40,827 nt of DNA from Oscillospiraceae bacterium (GCA_009784625.1 WRBI01000023.1:1-40827); one strand, 5' to 3'; shown: positions 7,668 through 15,886, counted from the stretch's first letter. Notes: generated by a model from the sequence alone, not told the origin. Numbers and translations are program-made.

Positions 7668-8234
7668 CTATTCTTCCTCAAACTGAAATTTTCCACGGCT
7701 ATTCAGCAATTCGACAGTTTCATCGCTCCATCTTTGAGCAATGACTTCAGCAAAATCATTGTTCAGTAAAAACAAAGTATAGGTGCAAGCATAATATATA
7801 TCATTAAAAAATGTAACGAGCTTCGCACCCATCGGCTTTAATCCTTGATTTATTTCTGATAAATGTTCTTGAAAGTTATCGTCACCGTCAAAATCTGTAA
7901 ATATTTCATCTTCATGAATATTAAGCACAAAGCCGTGTGATTCAATGAACGGCTTTATTTTATTTTGGACAGACTGCTCGTATCCGCCTATTTCAATGCA
8001 TTTATTTTTTTCGTACAAGAACCCAAGTGCAAATACGCTTTCATTCATTGAACTTTTATTGAAAAAGTCAATAAATTCACTATATGATGATAAAGAAACG
8101 AGGTTGTTTATCATATTTCCATAGGCATGGTAGGCGTTCTCATATTCTTTTTCCTCAAGTAGCCGAATAGCACTGTTTAACTCTTGAAACGCTTGTTTGT
8201 CCAATAATTCTTTGGCTAGTTCTATCACATTCAT
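7668..8234 (-). CDS. hypothetical protein, possibly DUF6630-like
   Basis: 188 residues from ATG 8234, with GGGAG upstream; a frame extension to 8249 lacks a site. The first 90 residues form charged and alanine-rich helices (E-L-L-D-K-Q-A-F-Q-E-L-N). The C-terminal half has I-F-T-D-F-D-G-D-D, L-K-P-M-G-A-K-L-V and T-L-F-L-L-N-N-D-F-A-E-V-I. The L-K-P-x-G-x-x-L-V pattern followed by strands reminds me of DUF6630-type proteins, but this is weak. It heads the minus-strand trio and is separated from the IS remnant by a hairpin terminator on the other strand. Confidence 0.6.
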   Translation of the reverse strand: MNVIELAKELLDKQAFQELNSAIRLLEEKEYENAYHAYGNMINNLVSLSSYSEFIDFFNKSSMNESVFALGFLYEKNKCIEIGGYEQSVQNKIKPFIESHGFVLNIHEDEIFTDFDGDDNFQEHLSEINQGLKPMGAKLVTFFNDIYYACTYTLFLLNNDFAEVIAQRWSDETVELLNSRGKFQFEEE

Positions 8235-8313
8235 TGCTTCAGCTCCCAATGCAGTTCATCACAGCTAACGTATAATGACGGCACTATTGATATTCTTCAA
8301 TATACGTCTTCAG

Positions 8314-8339
8314 CCCTTCGTTATAACGAAGGGTTTTTT
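8314..8339 (+). terminator. orphan rho-independent terminator
   Basis: CCCTTCGTTATAACGAAGGG at 8314-8333 is a perfect palindrome of two 10-base arms, followed by six T. It reads as a strong plus-strand terminator, but the nearest plus-strand gene ends 1.5 kb upstream at 6775 and the genes between are on the minus strand. It may have ended a gene that is now lost. Confidence 0.65.
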
Positions 8340-8408
8340 GGGGGTATAACGGAACGATGATAGGGATTTGTCAATAGTACTCTGGTCATTCTGAAAATAC
8401 GAAAAGTT

Positions 8409-8516
8409 TTACTGCCGGCGCAAAATAGAGATAGAAGCGATCAAAACAAAAGCAAAGAAAGAGGAAGCGAGTTTGTCATAGTGACCATAGCACCGCACGC
8501 CGCCTCCCATAGTCTG
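8409..8516 (-). pseudogene. IS5-type transposase, C-terminal remnant
   Basis: On the minus strand the frame from 8516 to a stop at 8411-8409 encodes about 35 residues, including G-H-Y-D-K-L-A-S-S-F-F-A-F-V-L-I-A-S-I-S-I. The Y-D-K-L-A segment followed by a hydrophobic helix is the usual C-terminus of IS5-group transposases. A stop just upstream and no catalytic D-D-E region show that only the tail is left. Its orientation matches the N-terminal fragment at 1-86, so the island between them is flanked by IS5-type sequences in direct orientation. Confidence 0.55.
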
Positions 8517-8665
8517 TTATCATGCAGTATACCACCCTTTGTCTTAGATTACAAACAAATAATGGAAAAAATATCGTGCTGCTGCGACGTTGTATCCCGC
8601 ACCTTTTTTCGCCTCCGCTCATATTCTGTAATCGGCAAAACTTTGAAAATATGAGGTGAAATCAT

Positions 8666-10714
8666 ATGGGCACCGGTTACTTAAAAGTAGAGACCCGGGC
8701 GGCCGGAGGGGCGATTCCGATCGCGGGCGCGCGGGTACAGCTGCTTGACTTGGCGGGTCAAGTGCTGTTCGAGGCTTACACCGACCAAAACGGTGAGACG
8801 CCGCCACTGGAACTTCCCGCGCCGGACAAATCCCTCACCCTTGATCCCGGCTATACCCAGCCGGCCAATTCGGCCTGGATTGTAGTTGTGACCAAAGCGG
8901 GGTTTGTGCAGAAGCGAATCCGCGGGGTAGAGGTAGTGGACACACAAACATCCATCTTAACCGTTCAGATGCAGCCGGATATTCGCGGAAACAGCGAGAC
9001 TGAAGAGACAATCATCCCGCCCATCGGGTTGTTGGCGGACGACCGCAGTCAGGTGGGCAATAAAAGCGGCCTTGGTCAGCGGGTGCTCAGCGAGGTGACC
9101 ATACCCAATGCGATCACCGTGCACCTGGGTAAACCAGCGGACACCGGCGCGCGAAATGTCCGCGTGCCGTTTGCCGACTACATAAAAAATGTGGTTTCGA
9201 GCGAGATTTATCCGACCTGGCCGACAAACGCGATTGTCGCGAACATACACGCCATTGTCACCTTTGCGCTCAACCGCGTCTACACCGAGTGGTATCGAAG
9301 CCGCGGCTACAACTTCGAGATCACCAACTCAACCGCTTTCGACCAGAGCTACCGGGAGGGCGGCCAGGTTTTTGAGAACATCAGCCGGCTGGTGGATGAT
9401 TATTTCAACGTCTACGTCCATCGGCTTGGTTTCAAAAATCCGTTCTTTACTTCATTTTGCAACGGAACCACTGTCATCTGTGCCGGGCTGGCGCAGTGGG
9501 GAACGGTCGAGCTGGCAAATCAGGGCCGCACACCGATTCAGATTCTGCGGGATTATTACCCCAGCGATATTCAGCTTTCAGCCGGAACGCATTTTTCGGA
9601 TGTAGTCGTCTCCTATCCGGGGTACTCGCTGGGGATTGGCAGCCGGGGATCGGCTGTGCAGACCATGCAGAACTATCTCAACCGGATTCGGGTCAATTAC
9701 CCGCTCATCCCGCGCATAGATAACCCGGACGGCGTCTTCGGCGAAGAGACGCGGGCGGCTGTCCTTGCTTTTCAAAAGACGTTTAACCTGCCACAAGACG
9801 GTGTGATCGGCCGGGATACCTGGAACAAGATCTCCAACATATATGTGGCGGTGACCAAATTAGGCGAACTTGAGTCGGAGGGTGAGCGGATCGGGATTGG
9901 GCAAGAACCGCCCCGCACCACCATCACGCAGGGCGCGCGCGGCCCGGATGTTTTGCAGCTGCAGTTTATCTTAAACGCGGTCGCCGCATACTACGAGAGC
10001 ATACCGGTCGTCATTCAGGACGGTGTGTTTGACGCCCGGACAAAGAACGCGGTGACCGAGTTCCAAAAAGTGTTTGGGCTGACCCAGGACGGAGTAGTCG
10101 GCCCGTCCACCTGGCGGATGCTCTATCAGGTTTATCACAGCATTTTTGAACAGATCACCCCGCCCCCTCCGCCGCCCCCTCCGCCGATTGTCGACCACCC
10201 TTACCCGGGCAAACCGCTGCGCGACGGCTCAACCGGCGCGGATGTCCGCCTGATTCAAAGCTGCCTGAATGCCATCGGAAAAGCTTACCCGAACATCCCG
10301 CGCCTGACGGTGGACGGCGTGTTCGGCCCCAAAACGCAGGCGGCGGTCGTCGCGTTCCAGCAGCAGTTTATGTTGGGGGTGGACGGCGTAGTCGGCCCGG
10401 TTACCTGGGAGGCGATCATCCGGCAATACGATTTGCTCACCGGTGGGGCGCAGGCAGATAACCTTGAATACCCCGGCAGACCGCTTAAAGTCGGAATGCG
10501 CGGGGATGATGTACGGCTGATGCAGGGATTTTTGGCAGAGCTGGCCGCCTGTCATCCGGTCTTAATAAAACTGGATGTGGACGGCGTCTTCGGGCCGCAT
10601 ACCGAACACGCGGTCAAGGTTTTTCAAGAAAGGTTTGAGCTAACGGTAGACGGAATCATCGGGCCGGTCACCTGGTACGCAATCATCGAAGAAGTAAACG
10701 CGGTTCGCTGTTAA
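8666..10714 (+). CDS. SleC-like spore cortex-lytic protein with four peptidoglycan-binding repeats
   Basis: 682 residues; ATG 8666 with GAGGTG upstream. Residues 1-100 are a transthyretin-like or carboxypeptidase-regulatory-like beta domain. Residues 150-305 match the SpoIID-like lytic transglycosylase domain of clostridial SleC (V-P-F-A-D-Y-I-K-N-V-V-S-S-E-I-Y, with the candidate catalytic glutamate at 180). Four peptidoglycan-binding-1 repeats follow at about 316-395, 418-495, 511-590 and 601-680, each with D-G-V-F-G or similar and a final T-W. A proline-only linker lies near 498-508. SleC degrades the spore cortex during germination; family members usually have a single such repeat. No signal peptide is seen. 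The activating Csp proteases are not in the window. It pairs with the amidase gene 22 bases downstream. Confidence 0.8.
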   Translation: MGTGYLKVETRAAGGAIPIAGARVQLLDLAGQVLFEAYTDQNGETPPLELPAPDKSLTLDPGYTQPANSAWIVVVTKAGFVQKRIRGVEVVDTQTSILTVQMQPDIRGNSETEETIIPPIGLLADDRSQVGNKSGLGQRVLSEVTIPNAITVHLGKPADTGARNVRVPFADYIKNVVSSEIYPTWPTNAIVANIHAIVTFALNRVYTEWYRSRGYNFEITNSTAFDQSYREGGQVFENISRLVDDYFNVYVHRLGFKNPFFTSFCNGTTVICAGLAQWGTVELANQGRTPIQILRDYYPSDIQLSAGTHFSDVVVSYPGYSLGIGSRGSAVQTMQNYLNRIRVNYPLIPRIDNPDGVFGEETRAAVLAFQKTFNLPQDGVIGRDTWNKISNIYVAVTKLGELESEGERIGIGQEPPRTTITQGARGPDVLQLQFILNAVAAYYESIPVVIQDGVFDARTKNAVTEFQKVFGLTQDGVVGPSTWRMLYQVYHSIFEQITPPPPPPPPPIVDHPYPGKPLRDGSTGADVRLIQSCLNAIGKAYPNIPRLTVDGVFGPKTQAAVVAFQQQFMLGVDGVVGPVTWEAIIRQYDLLTGGAQADNLEYPGRPLKVGMRGDDVRLMQGFLAELAACHPVLIKLDVDGVFGPHTEHAVKVFQERFELTVDGIIGPVTWYAIIEEVNAVRC

Positions 10715-10736
10715 GCCGAGAGAGGAGGCATATAAA

Positions 10737-11711
10737 ATGGAAAAAAACAAACTGCCATTGATTATCGTCGATCCCGGACACGGCGGCTGGGACAACGGCG
10801 CGAGCTGGGAGGGCCGGCTGGAAAAAGACGACAACCTCCGCCTGGGGCGAGAGGTGGCCAAACAGCTGCGCGAACACAATATACCGGTGCAGATGACCAG
10901 AGATACCGATGTATATGTCACCCTGACCGACCGGGCCGATATGGCCAATCAAGCGGGTGCTGACCTCTTTATATCCCTTCACCGGAACTCATACCCCGAA
11001 CAGACGCCCACTACAATGGGGGTTGAGAACTACATATATCTGACCGCGCCGGAAGACCCCGACGCGGTGATCGCCCGGCTGGTGCTCGACCGGGTGGTGG
11101 AGGCCGGGGTACAGGCCGACCGGGGAGTCAGCCGCGGCGACTACTACGTTCTGCGCGAAACGACTATGCCGTCTATGCTTCTCGAGATGGGATTTATCAT
11201 AAACGAGGAGGATAACCGGCTGTTTGACGAAAAGCTGCACGAGTACGCGGCAGCCATTGTCAGCGCGGTCGCCGAATACTACGGGCTTTCCGATAAACCG
11301 CAACTGCCCGGCTGTCCGGACCCGCGCGTCATGCAGGCGCAGCTGTTGATGAACACCGGATTTGGCCTGGATATCCCGCTGAGCGGTGTCTTTGACAAAA
11401 GCAGCCTGCCACAGGTGGTCGCGGCGCTGCAAATGGCGCTGAATACCGACTTGGGCGCAAAACTAAAAGTGGACGGAATTCTGGGTGCGCGAACATTGGC
11501 CGCCCTGCGATCTGTGCCCAAGCTTACCCGCGGCGCGGTCATATATTGGCTTCAGCTTGCGTTGATGTTAAACGGGCAGGACCCTGGCCGGCCGGATGGC
11601 ATCATCGGCCCGCTTACACGCGCGGCACTCACCCGCTTTCAGGAAGAAAGCGGCCTGCCGCCCGACGGGGAAGCCGACCAGGCGACCATTCAAAGGTTGG
11701 CCGGGCAATAA
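10737..11711 (+). CDS. N-acetylmuramoyl-L-alanine amidase (amidase_3) with peptidoglycan-binding tail
   Basis: 324 residues; ATG 10737, with GAGAGGAGG upstream. Residues 7-186 are a zinc amidase_3 domain that cleaves the bond between muramic acid and L-alanine. Zinc ligands are H15 in D-P-G-H-G-G, probably E29, and H82 in I-S-L-H-R-N-S, with catalytic E150 in L-L-E-M-G-F. The tail, residues 190-324, contains one degenerate and one clear peptidoglycan-binding-1 repeat (D-G-I-I-G-P near 288). There is no signal peptide, as with its SleC-like neighbour. Both may be made in the mother cell or packaged around the spore and act together on the cortex. Confidence 0.88.
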   Translation: MEKNKLPLIIVDPGHGGWDNGASWEGRLEKDDNLRLGREVAKQLREHNIPVQMTRDTDVYVTLTDRADMANQAGADLFISLHRNSYPEQTPTTMGVENYIYLTAPEDPDAVIARLVLDRVVEAGVQADRGVSRGDYYVLRETTMPSMLLEMGFIINEEDNRLFDEKLHEYAAAIVSAVAEYYGLSDKPQLPGCPDPRVMQAQLLMNTGFGLDIPLSGVFDKSSLPQVVAALQMALNTDLGAKLKVDGILGARTLAALRSVPKLTRGAVIYWLQLALMLNGQDPGRPDGIIGPLTRAALTRFQEESGLPPDGEADQATIQRLAGQ

Positions 11712-11716
11712 ATACG

Positions 11717-11753
11717 ACACCGGCAGATCGGGGAAAACCCGGTCTGCCGGTGT
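11717..11753. terminator. bidirectional hairpin between convergent genes
   Basis: Two 16-base arms (11717-11732 and 11738-11753) pair with a single G-T wobble around a GAAAA loop. It lies between the ends of the amidase gene (plus) and the D-Ala-D-Ala carboxypeptidase gene (minus), and so can serve both. The T-tract is short (GTTTGTG). Confidence 0.75.
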
Positions 11754-11764
11754 GTTTGTGCATA

Positions 11765-13189
11765 TTACCGCACACGACGGCGGCTATAACCGCTGTTGCT
11801 GCGCGGGAATGAGCTACTCATATAAGCATGGGGTGAGTACCCCTTGGCTGTGCCGAAATTGTGGCTGGTCGTCTCGGCTTGCTTTTGAGCCAGCCGGGAG
11901 GTGCGCCGGCGTCGCCGCTTTCGAATTTGAATCCTGCGGTAAACGACAAAGAGCGCGAAGAGCAGGATGAGCACGCCCAACACAATGCCGATGACCTGCA
12001 AAATCCGCAGCCAAAAAGGTGTGATCCGGCCATCACCGGTCAGGTGCAGTGAAGCGGAAACAGCCAGGATATCTATCGTCGGGGTGAGGCTGGCGCTGCC
12101 CAAATAAGACGGGACAAATGGCAGACTGCCGGGCAGCTCAAAACTTACGGTAAACGGGGTCGGGTCCAAGTAATCGTAAAAGTCGGGACTATTCGGCCGG
12201 ATTTGCAGATTGTCCAAGTCGGTTGAACGGTGTACAAGGGCGGTGAAGTTTTCGGTCATATCAAACGTGGCGTTGCCGGCCACTTCGCCTTCCTGCATGA
12301 CAGGCAGCTGGAAACCGGAAAATTCTTCACCGCTGATGGTAATGGGGATGAACTCCTCAAACCCGAAGCTTAACAGGGTGCTGGTGTCGTTGAATTTATC
12401 CCAGCGGGTGGGCGCGTACATGACTACACAGATCAGCGAGCGGCCATCCCGGGTGGCAACTGTGCTCATAGTGTGCCTGGCCGCGTTGGTAAAACCGACT
12501 TTACCGCCAATGACAGTCGGATCATAAGCGTCCACCCCGGGGACAAGCATATACTGAAAGTTGGGCCATTCCCGCCCAGTGTTCATATTGGTAGGCCCCA
12601 TGGTGTGCCGCGGTGCTCCGAAGTAACGGCGGAAATCCTCGTTTTCCATTGCATAGCGGGTGATTAGCGCCATGTCGTAAGCGGTGGTATAATGGCTTTC
12701 CTCATGCAGGCCGTGCGCGTTAGTAAAGTTTGAGTTCAGCGCGCCGATCTCTCTGGCTTTGTCGTTCATCATTTGATGAAACGCATCAAGGCTGCCGGCC
12801 ACATGTTCGGCCAGCACATTGGAAGCGTCGTTTGCCGAGGGGAGCATCATTGCGTAAAGCGCATCGTCCACCGAGATCATTTCCCCTTCGACCAAAGCGA
12901 TGTGGGAACCATACCAGGGCAGATGGCCGATGGCTGAGCCGGTCACTTCCATCATATCGGTAAGGCTTGCGTTTTCGACCACAAGCAGGGCGGTCAAAAT
13001 CTTGGTGGTACTGGCCGGATAAACTCGCTGGTGCGCGCCCTTGTCGTAAATCACCTGCCCGGTCTCAAGGTCCATGAGAACGGCGGTGCGCGCGCGAATC
13101 TGACTCGGCTCGACCGCGTCCGCGCTGTATATAGAAAAAGGTGAAAGCAAAAGCACGGTGACAAGCAGGAGCGTCATAAGTTTTTTCAT
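11765..13189 (-). CDS. D-alanyl-D-alanine carboxypeptidase (penicillin-binding protein 5/DacF type)
   Basis: 474 residues; ATG 13189, with AAGGAAAG upstream. Signal peptide at 1-25 ending S-A-D-A. The serine peptidase S11 domain shows S60-T-T-K63 (nucleophile and general base) and S118-A-N120. The third motif is K230-V-G instead of the usual K-T-G. The enzyme trims the terminal D-alanine from peptidoglycan stem peptides outside the membrane. Near residues 395-425 a transmembrane helix anchors it, followed by an unusually long basic tail rich in R, K and S. A consensus vegetative promoter lies upstream, which argues for a housekeeping carboxypeptidase rather than a forespore-only DacF. Confidence 0.88.
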   Translation of the reverse strand: MKKLMTLLLVTVLLLSPFSIYSADAVEPSQIRARTAVLMDLETGQVIYDKGAHQRVYPASTTKILTALLVVENASLTDMMEVTGSAIGHLPWYGSHIALVEGEMISVDDALYAMMLPSANDASNVLAEHVAGSLDAFHQMMNDKAREIGALNSNFTNAHGLHEESHYTTAYDMALITRYAMENEDFRRYFGAPRHTMGPTNMNTGREWPNFQYMLVPGVDAYDPTVIGGKVGFTNAARHTMSTVATRDGRSLICVVMYAPTRWDKFNDTSTLLSFGFEEFIPITISGEEFSGFQLPVMQEGEVAGNATFDMTENFTALVHRSTDLDNLQIRPNSPDFYDYLDPTPFTVSFELPGSLPFVPSYLGSASLTPTIDILAVSASLHLTGDGRITPFWLRILQVIGIVLGVLILLFALFVVYRRIQIRKRRRRRTSRLAQKQAETTSHNFGTAKGYSPHAYMSSSFPRSNSGYSRRRVR

Positions 13190-13254
13190 ACGATACTTTC
13201 CTTGTCGATAAAAGGGGTAGTTGTATGCAACAATCGATCATTCCACTTCCATTC

Positions 13255-13283
13255 ATTATAGCGAGAATTTGTGAATTTTTCAA
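13255..13283 (-). promoter_or_regulatory. sigma-A-type promoter of the carboxypeptidase gene
   Basis: On the minus strand, TTGAAA (13283-13278), a 17-base spacer and TATAAT (13260-13255) lie about 65 bases before the carboxypeptidase start. Five of six -35 positions and all -10 positions match the consensus. Confidence 0.75.
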
Positions 13284-13451
13284 TAATTTGTCGCGGACCG
13301 CGTGTGTCTAAAATTTTACGTTTTTTGCGGATTAGATTGGCTTGCATATCAAAGGGCGATTGACAAAATCTAAGTCTGCGGCAAAAAAGCAAAGATGCTG
13401 TATCGCGCATAAGCCAAAGCGCGCGGCGGAAATCTGTTTGGAGGGCTGTCT

Positions 13452-13994
13452 TTGATCACAATTCTGGTGGTGGATGAAGCGGGCGACAATGCCTTTGTCA
13501 ATGCGCTGGCTGAGATGCTTGACCGGCATTTTGTCACCGTTCGCACAAACAGCCAAAAGCTTAAGACGTCCGGTAAATCACCTGATCTTTTGATTTGCGA
13601 CGCCCAGAGCTTTGGTGAGATCGAGACCGACCAAGTGATTGTCGTCTACAAGGCACAAGGGGCAATCTCTACGCAAATTGTCAGCGCGGCTTCGGCTGTG
13701 GCCATTGTAGATTCATCCAGCGACGCGCTTTTGGCGCATGTTTCAAAGACACGGCTGCCGGCCATCACTTGTGGGCTGAATAGCCGGGACACCATCTCGC
13801 TTTCCAGCATGACCGCGCCTGGCGCTGTGATTGATTTGCGCCGCTCGATAACTTGTCTAGATGAAAGCCAGATCGAGCCGCAAGAGATTCCGATGCGCTT
13901 AAGCAGCCCGGTTGACAGCTTTTTGCTAATGAGTTTGGCCGCAATTTTGATCCTCACCGGAAAGGTTGACCACCTCAAGGAAGGATTTATCTAA
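13452..13994 (+). CDS. hypothetical protein
   Basis: 180 residues from a TTG at 13452; GGAGGG lies eight bases upstream. It begins I-T-I-L-V-V-D-E-A-G-D, a Rossmann-like first strand, and has L-L-I-C-D-A at about residue 46. A later segment, I-T-C-G-L-N-S-R-D-T-I-S-L-S-S, resembles the G-L-N-S-K-x-T-x-T-x-S-S region of some Mur-ligase-like proteins, but there is no ATP-binding loop. The C-terminus carries a hydrophobic stretch, S-F-L-L-M-S-L-A-A-I-L-I-L. It sits upstream of a spore-protein gene. I cannot assign a function. Confidence 0.65.
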   Translation: MITILVVDEAGDNAFVNALAEMLDRHFVTVRTNSQKLKTSGKSPDLLICDAQSFGEIETDQVIVVYKAQGAISTQIVSAASAVAIVDSSSDALLAHVSKTRLPAITCGLNSRDTISLSSMTAPGAVIDLRRSITCLDESQIEPQEIPMRLSSPVDSFLLMSLAAILILTGKVDHLKEGFI

Positions 13995-14016
13995 GCTCAC
14001 CCCACAAATTTACCAC

Positions 14017-14045
14017 TCATATCAAACGCTCGTGGGCCCATAATA
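14017..14045 (+). promoter_or_regulatory. candidate sigma-G promoter of the SASP gene
   Basis: TCATA (14017-14021), a 17-base spacer and CATAATA (14039-14045) fit the forespore sigma-G pattern (GHATR, then CATnnTA) with one -35 mismatch. It lies 50 bases before the SASP start. Alpha/beta-type SASP genes are known sigma-G targets. Confidence 0.5.
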
Positions 14046-14095
14046 TTAGGGCAAACGCAAACGAACATTTAACCAGTCTAAGGAGTGTAATAAAA

Positions 14096-14293
14096 ATGTC
14101 TAGTAACGGAAACAAAATCGTTGTTCCTGAAGCGAAAGAAGCAATGAACCGCTTTAAGATGGAAAGTGCCAACGAAGTTGGCGTAAACCTCAAACAAGGT
14201 TACAACGGTGACCTTACCTCTCGCCAAGCCGGCTCTGTCGGCGGCCAGATGGTTAAGAAAATGATCCAAGCTTACGAGAACTCGATCAAGTAA
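14096..14293 (+). CDS. alpha/beta-type small acid-soluble spore protein
   Basis: 65 residues; ATG 14096, with AAGGAGTG upstream. It carries the two SASP signatures: the helix around M-E-S-A-N-E-V-G-V at residues 23-31, where the germination protease cuts, and N-G-D-L-T-S-R-Q-A-G-S-V-G-G-Q-M-V-K-K-M-I at about residues 37-57. These proteins coat forespore DNA, shift it toward an A-like form, protect it from UV and other damage, and supply amino acids when degraded during germination. Length is normal. A strong terminator follows at 14310, and a candidate sigma-G promoter precedes it. Confidence 0.95.
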   Translation: MSSNGNKIVVPEAKEAMNRFKMESANEVGVNLKQGYNGDLTSRQAGSVGGQMVKKMIQAYENSIK

Positions 14294-14309
14294 GTAAAGC
14301 CCCAAAGTG

Positions 14310-14347
14310 ACGCCTCCCCGGTTAAGCCTCCGGGGAGGCGTTCTTTT
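14310..14347 (+). terminator. terminator of the SASP gene
   Basis: Arms ACGCCTCCCCGG (14310-14321) and CCGGGGAGGCGT (14330-14341) pair perfectly around an 8-base loop and are followed by TCTTTTG. It ends the SASP transcript and separates it from the convergent symporter gene. Confidence 0.88.
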
Positions 14348-14385
14348 GCCGGAGGCACGTCAAATTGGATTGCCCGTTCAGTGTT

Positions 14386-15750
14386 TTAAGACCGGAGCCT
14401 GCGCTCAAACGCTTTCGGCAAGATGACTTGTCGGCGCAATAGCCAGATGGCGGCGATGTTGGGGATGGCCATCAAGGCGTTAAGCGCGTCGGTCAATTCC
14501 CAGACCGCGCGCAGCTCGCTGACCGCGCCGACATAAACACAAAGAACAAACAGCATCCGGTAAAGTAAGATCATCCGCGCACTTTGGCCGGTGAGGTAGC
14601 CGATCGACACCTCACCGTACAAGCACCAGCCCAACATCCCCGCCACCGCGAAGATCATTACCGAAATCGCGATAAACGTCGCGCCCAGCTGCCCGAATAC
14701 CGAGACGAATGCGGCGGTTGTCATCTCCACGCCATCCAAACCGCTTGACCAAAGCCTTCCGCCCCCGGCGGTCAGGAGTACCAGCCCGGTCAACGTACAA
14801 ACGGTGTTTGTATCCAGAAAAACTTCAAAAATACCCCATGCGCCTTGATGGGCCGGGCTTTTGCAGTCGGCCGCCGCGTGCGCGATAGAGGCCGCACCCA
14901 TTCCCGCCTCGTTTGTGAACACCCCGCGGGATACCCCGTACCGAAGTGCAGTGAGCAGGCCGTAACCGGCCACCCCGCCTACAGCACTCTGGAGAGTGAA
15001 CGCTTGTTCAAAAATCAAACTGACCGCGCCGCCCAAATAGTCGCTCCCCCTGGTGACGGCTACCAGGCAGAACGCGATGTAGGCCACCGAAATAAACGGG
15101 ATGGTGATTTCAGCCACCGTGGCAATCCGCTTCACCCCGCCAAAAATAACCAGTGCGACGATGAAAGCGGTAATCAGCCCGCTCAGCCAGATCGGTATGC
15201 CAAAAGCGGCTCTGGCAGCGCCCGACACCGCGTTGCCCTGGGTCATGTTCCCAATCCCGAAAGAACCGGCCGCGCACAGAACCGCGAACAATTTGGCCAT
15301 CCAGCGCTTGCCCAGCCCCTTTTCTATATAGTACATAGGCCCGCCCCGCCAGCCGCCGCCTGCGTCCCGCTCCCGGTAGCGGACAGCCAGCACAATCTCG
15401 GCATACTTGGTCATCATCCCGAAAAACGAGCTGACCCACATCCAAAAGAGGGCTCCTGCGCCGCCCAGGGTAAGCGCGGTGGCCACCCCGGCGATGTTGC
15501 CGACCCCCATAGTGCCGGCGAGTGCTGTGCTTACCGCCTGAAAAGGGGAGATTCCGCCTGAAGCCGGCCGGTCATCTTTTTTGAGCAGGCTGCCCACCGT
15601 GTTTTTCCAGACAAACGTCAGCCCGCGCACTTGAAAAAACCGTGTGCGCAGGGTGAGATAAACGCCCATTCCACAGATCAACACAATCATTGAACCGCCC
15701 TGCAAAAGACTTTGTGCCCGGTGTAAAATGTCGTAAAGCCCAGTGATCAT
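14386..15750 (-). CDS. amino acid:sodium symporter (AGCS family)
   Basis: 454 residues. The start is set at ATG 15750, with GGGGAGG ten bases upstream; a longer frame to 15891 adds a leader without a site and runs over the promoter of the next gene. About ten hydrophobic helices and AGCS signatures are visible: T-A-L-A-G-T-M-G-V-G-N-I-A-G-V-A-T-A near residues 65-82, G-A-L-F-W-M-W-V-S-S-F-F-G-M near 88-101, and a G-G-P-M-Y-Y-I-E-K segment near 130. Family members import alanine or glycine with sodium across the cell membrane. Alanine uptake could serve both wall synthesis and germination, but the substrate cannot be read from the sequence. Confidence 0.9.
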   Translation of the reverse strand: MITGLYDILHRAQSLLQGGSMIVLICGMGVYLTLRTRFFQVRGLTFVWKNTVGSLLKKDDRPASGGISPFQAVSTALAGTMGVGNIAGVATALTLGGAGALFWMWVSSFFGMMTKYAEIVLAVRYRERDAGGGWRGGPMYYIEKGLGKRWMAKLFAVLCAAGSFGIGNMTQGNAVSGAARAAFGIPIWLSGLITAFIVALVIFGGVKRIATVAEITIPFISVAYIAFCLVAVTRGSDYLGGAVSLIFEQAFTLQSAVGGVAGYGLLTALRYGVSRGVFTNEAGMGAASIAHAAADCKSPAHQGAWGIFEVFLDTNTVCTLTGLVLLTAGGGRLWSSGLDGVEMTTAAFVSVFGQLGATFIAISVMIFAVAGMLGWCLYGEVSIGYLTGQSARMILLYRMLFVLCVYVGAVSELRAVWELTDALNALMAIPNIAAIWLLRRQVILPKAFERRLRS

Positions 15751-15851
15751 TCGATCAAATCCTCCCCTTATCCGCCTGTCTGATGTATATGTACAGGCCG
15801 GGGAAATATTGCGGACAAATCGAAAGGATGGAAGGTTTTGGCGCAAAATAC

Positions 15852-15880
15852 TTGGCAAGTAAGGCAAAATTGTGTATAAT
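15852..15880 (+). promoter_or_regulatory. sigma-A-type promoter of the transglycosylase gene
   Basis: TTGGCA (15852-15857), 17 bases, TATAAT (15875-15880). It points toward the transglycosylase at 16101 and predicts an untranslated leader of about 210 bases. It is divergent from the symporter gene. Confidence 0.65.
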
Positions 15881-15886
15881 GATCTT

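Noticed and set aside
8666-11711. phage lysis cassette
   Set aside because: The SleC-like and amidase genes fit spore functions; no holin or phage structural gene is near.
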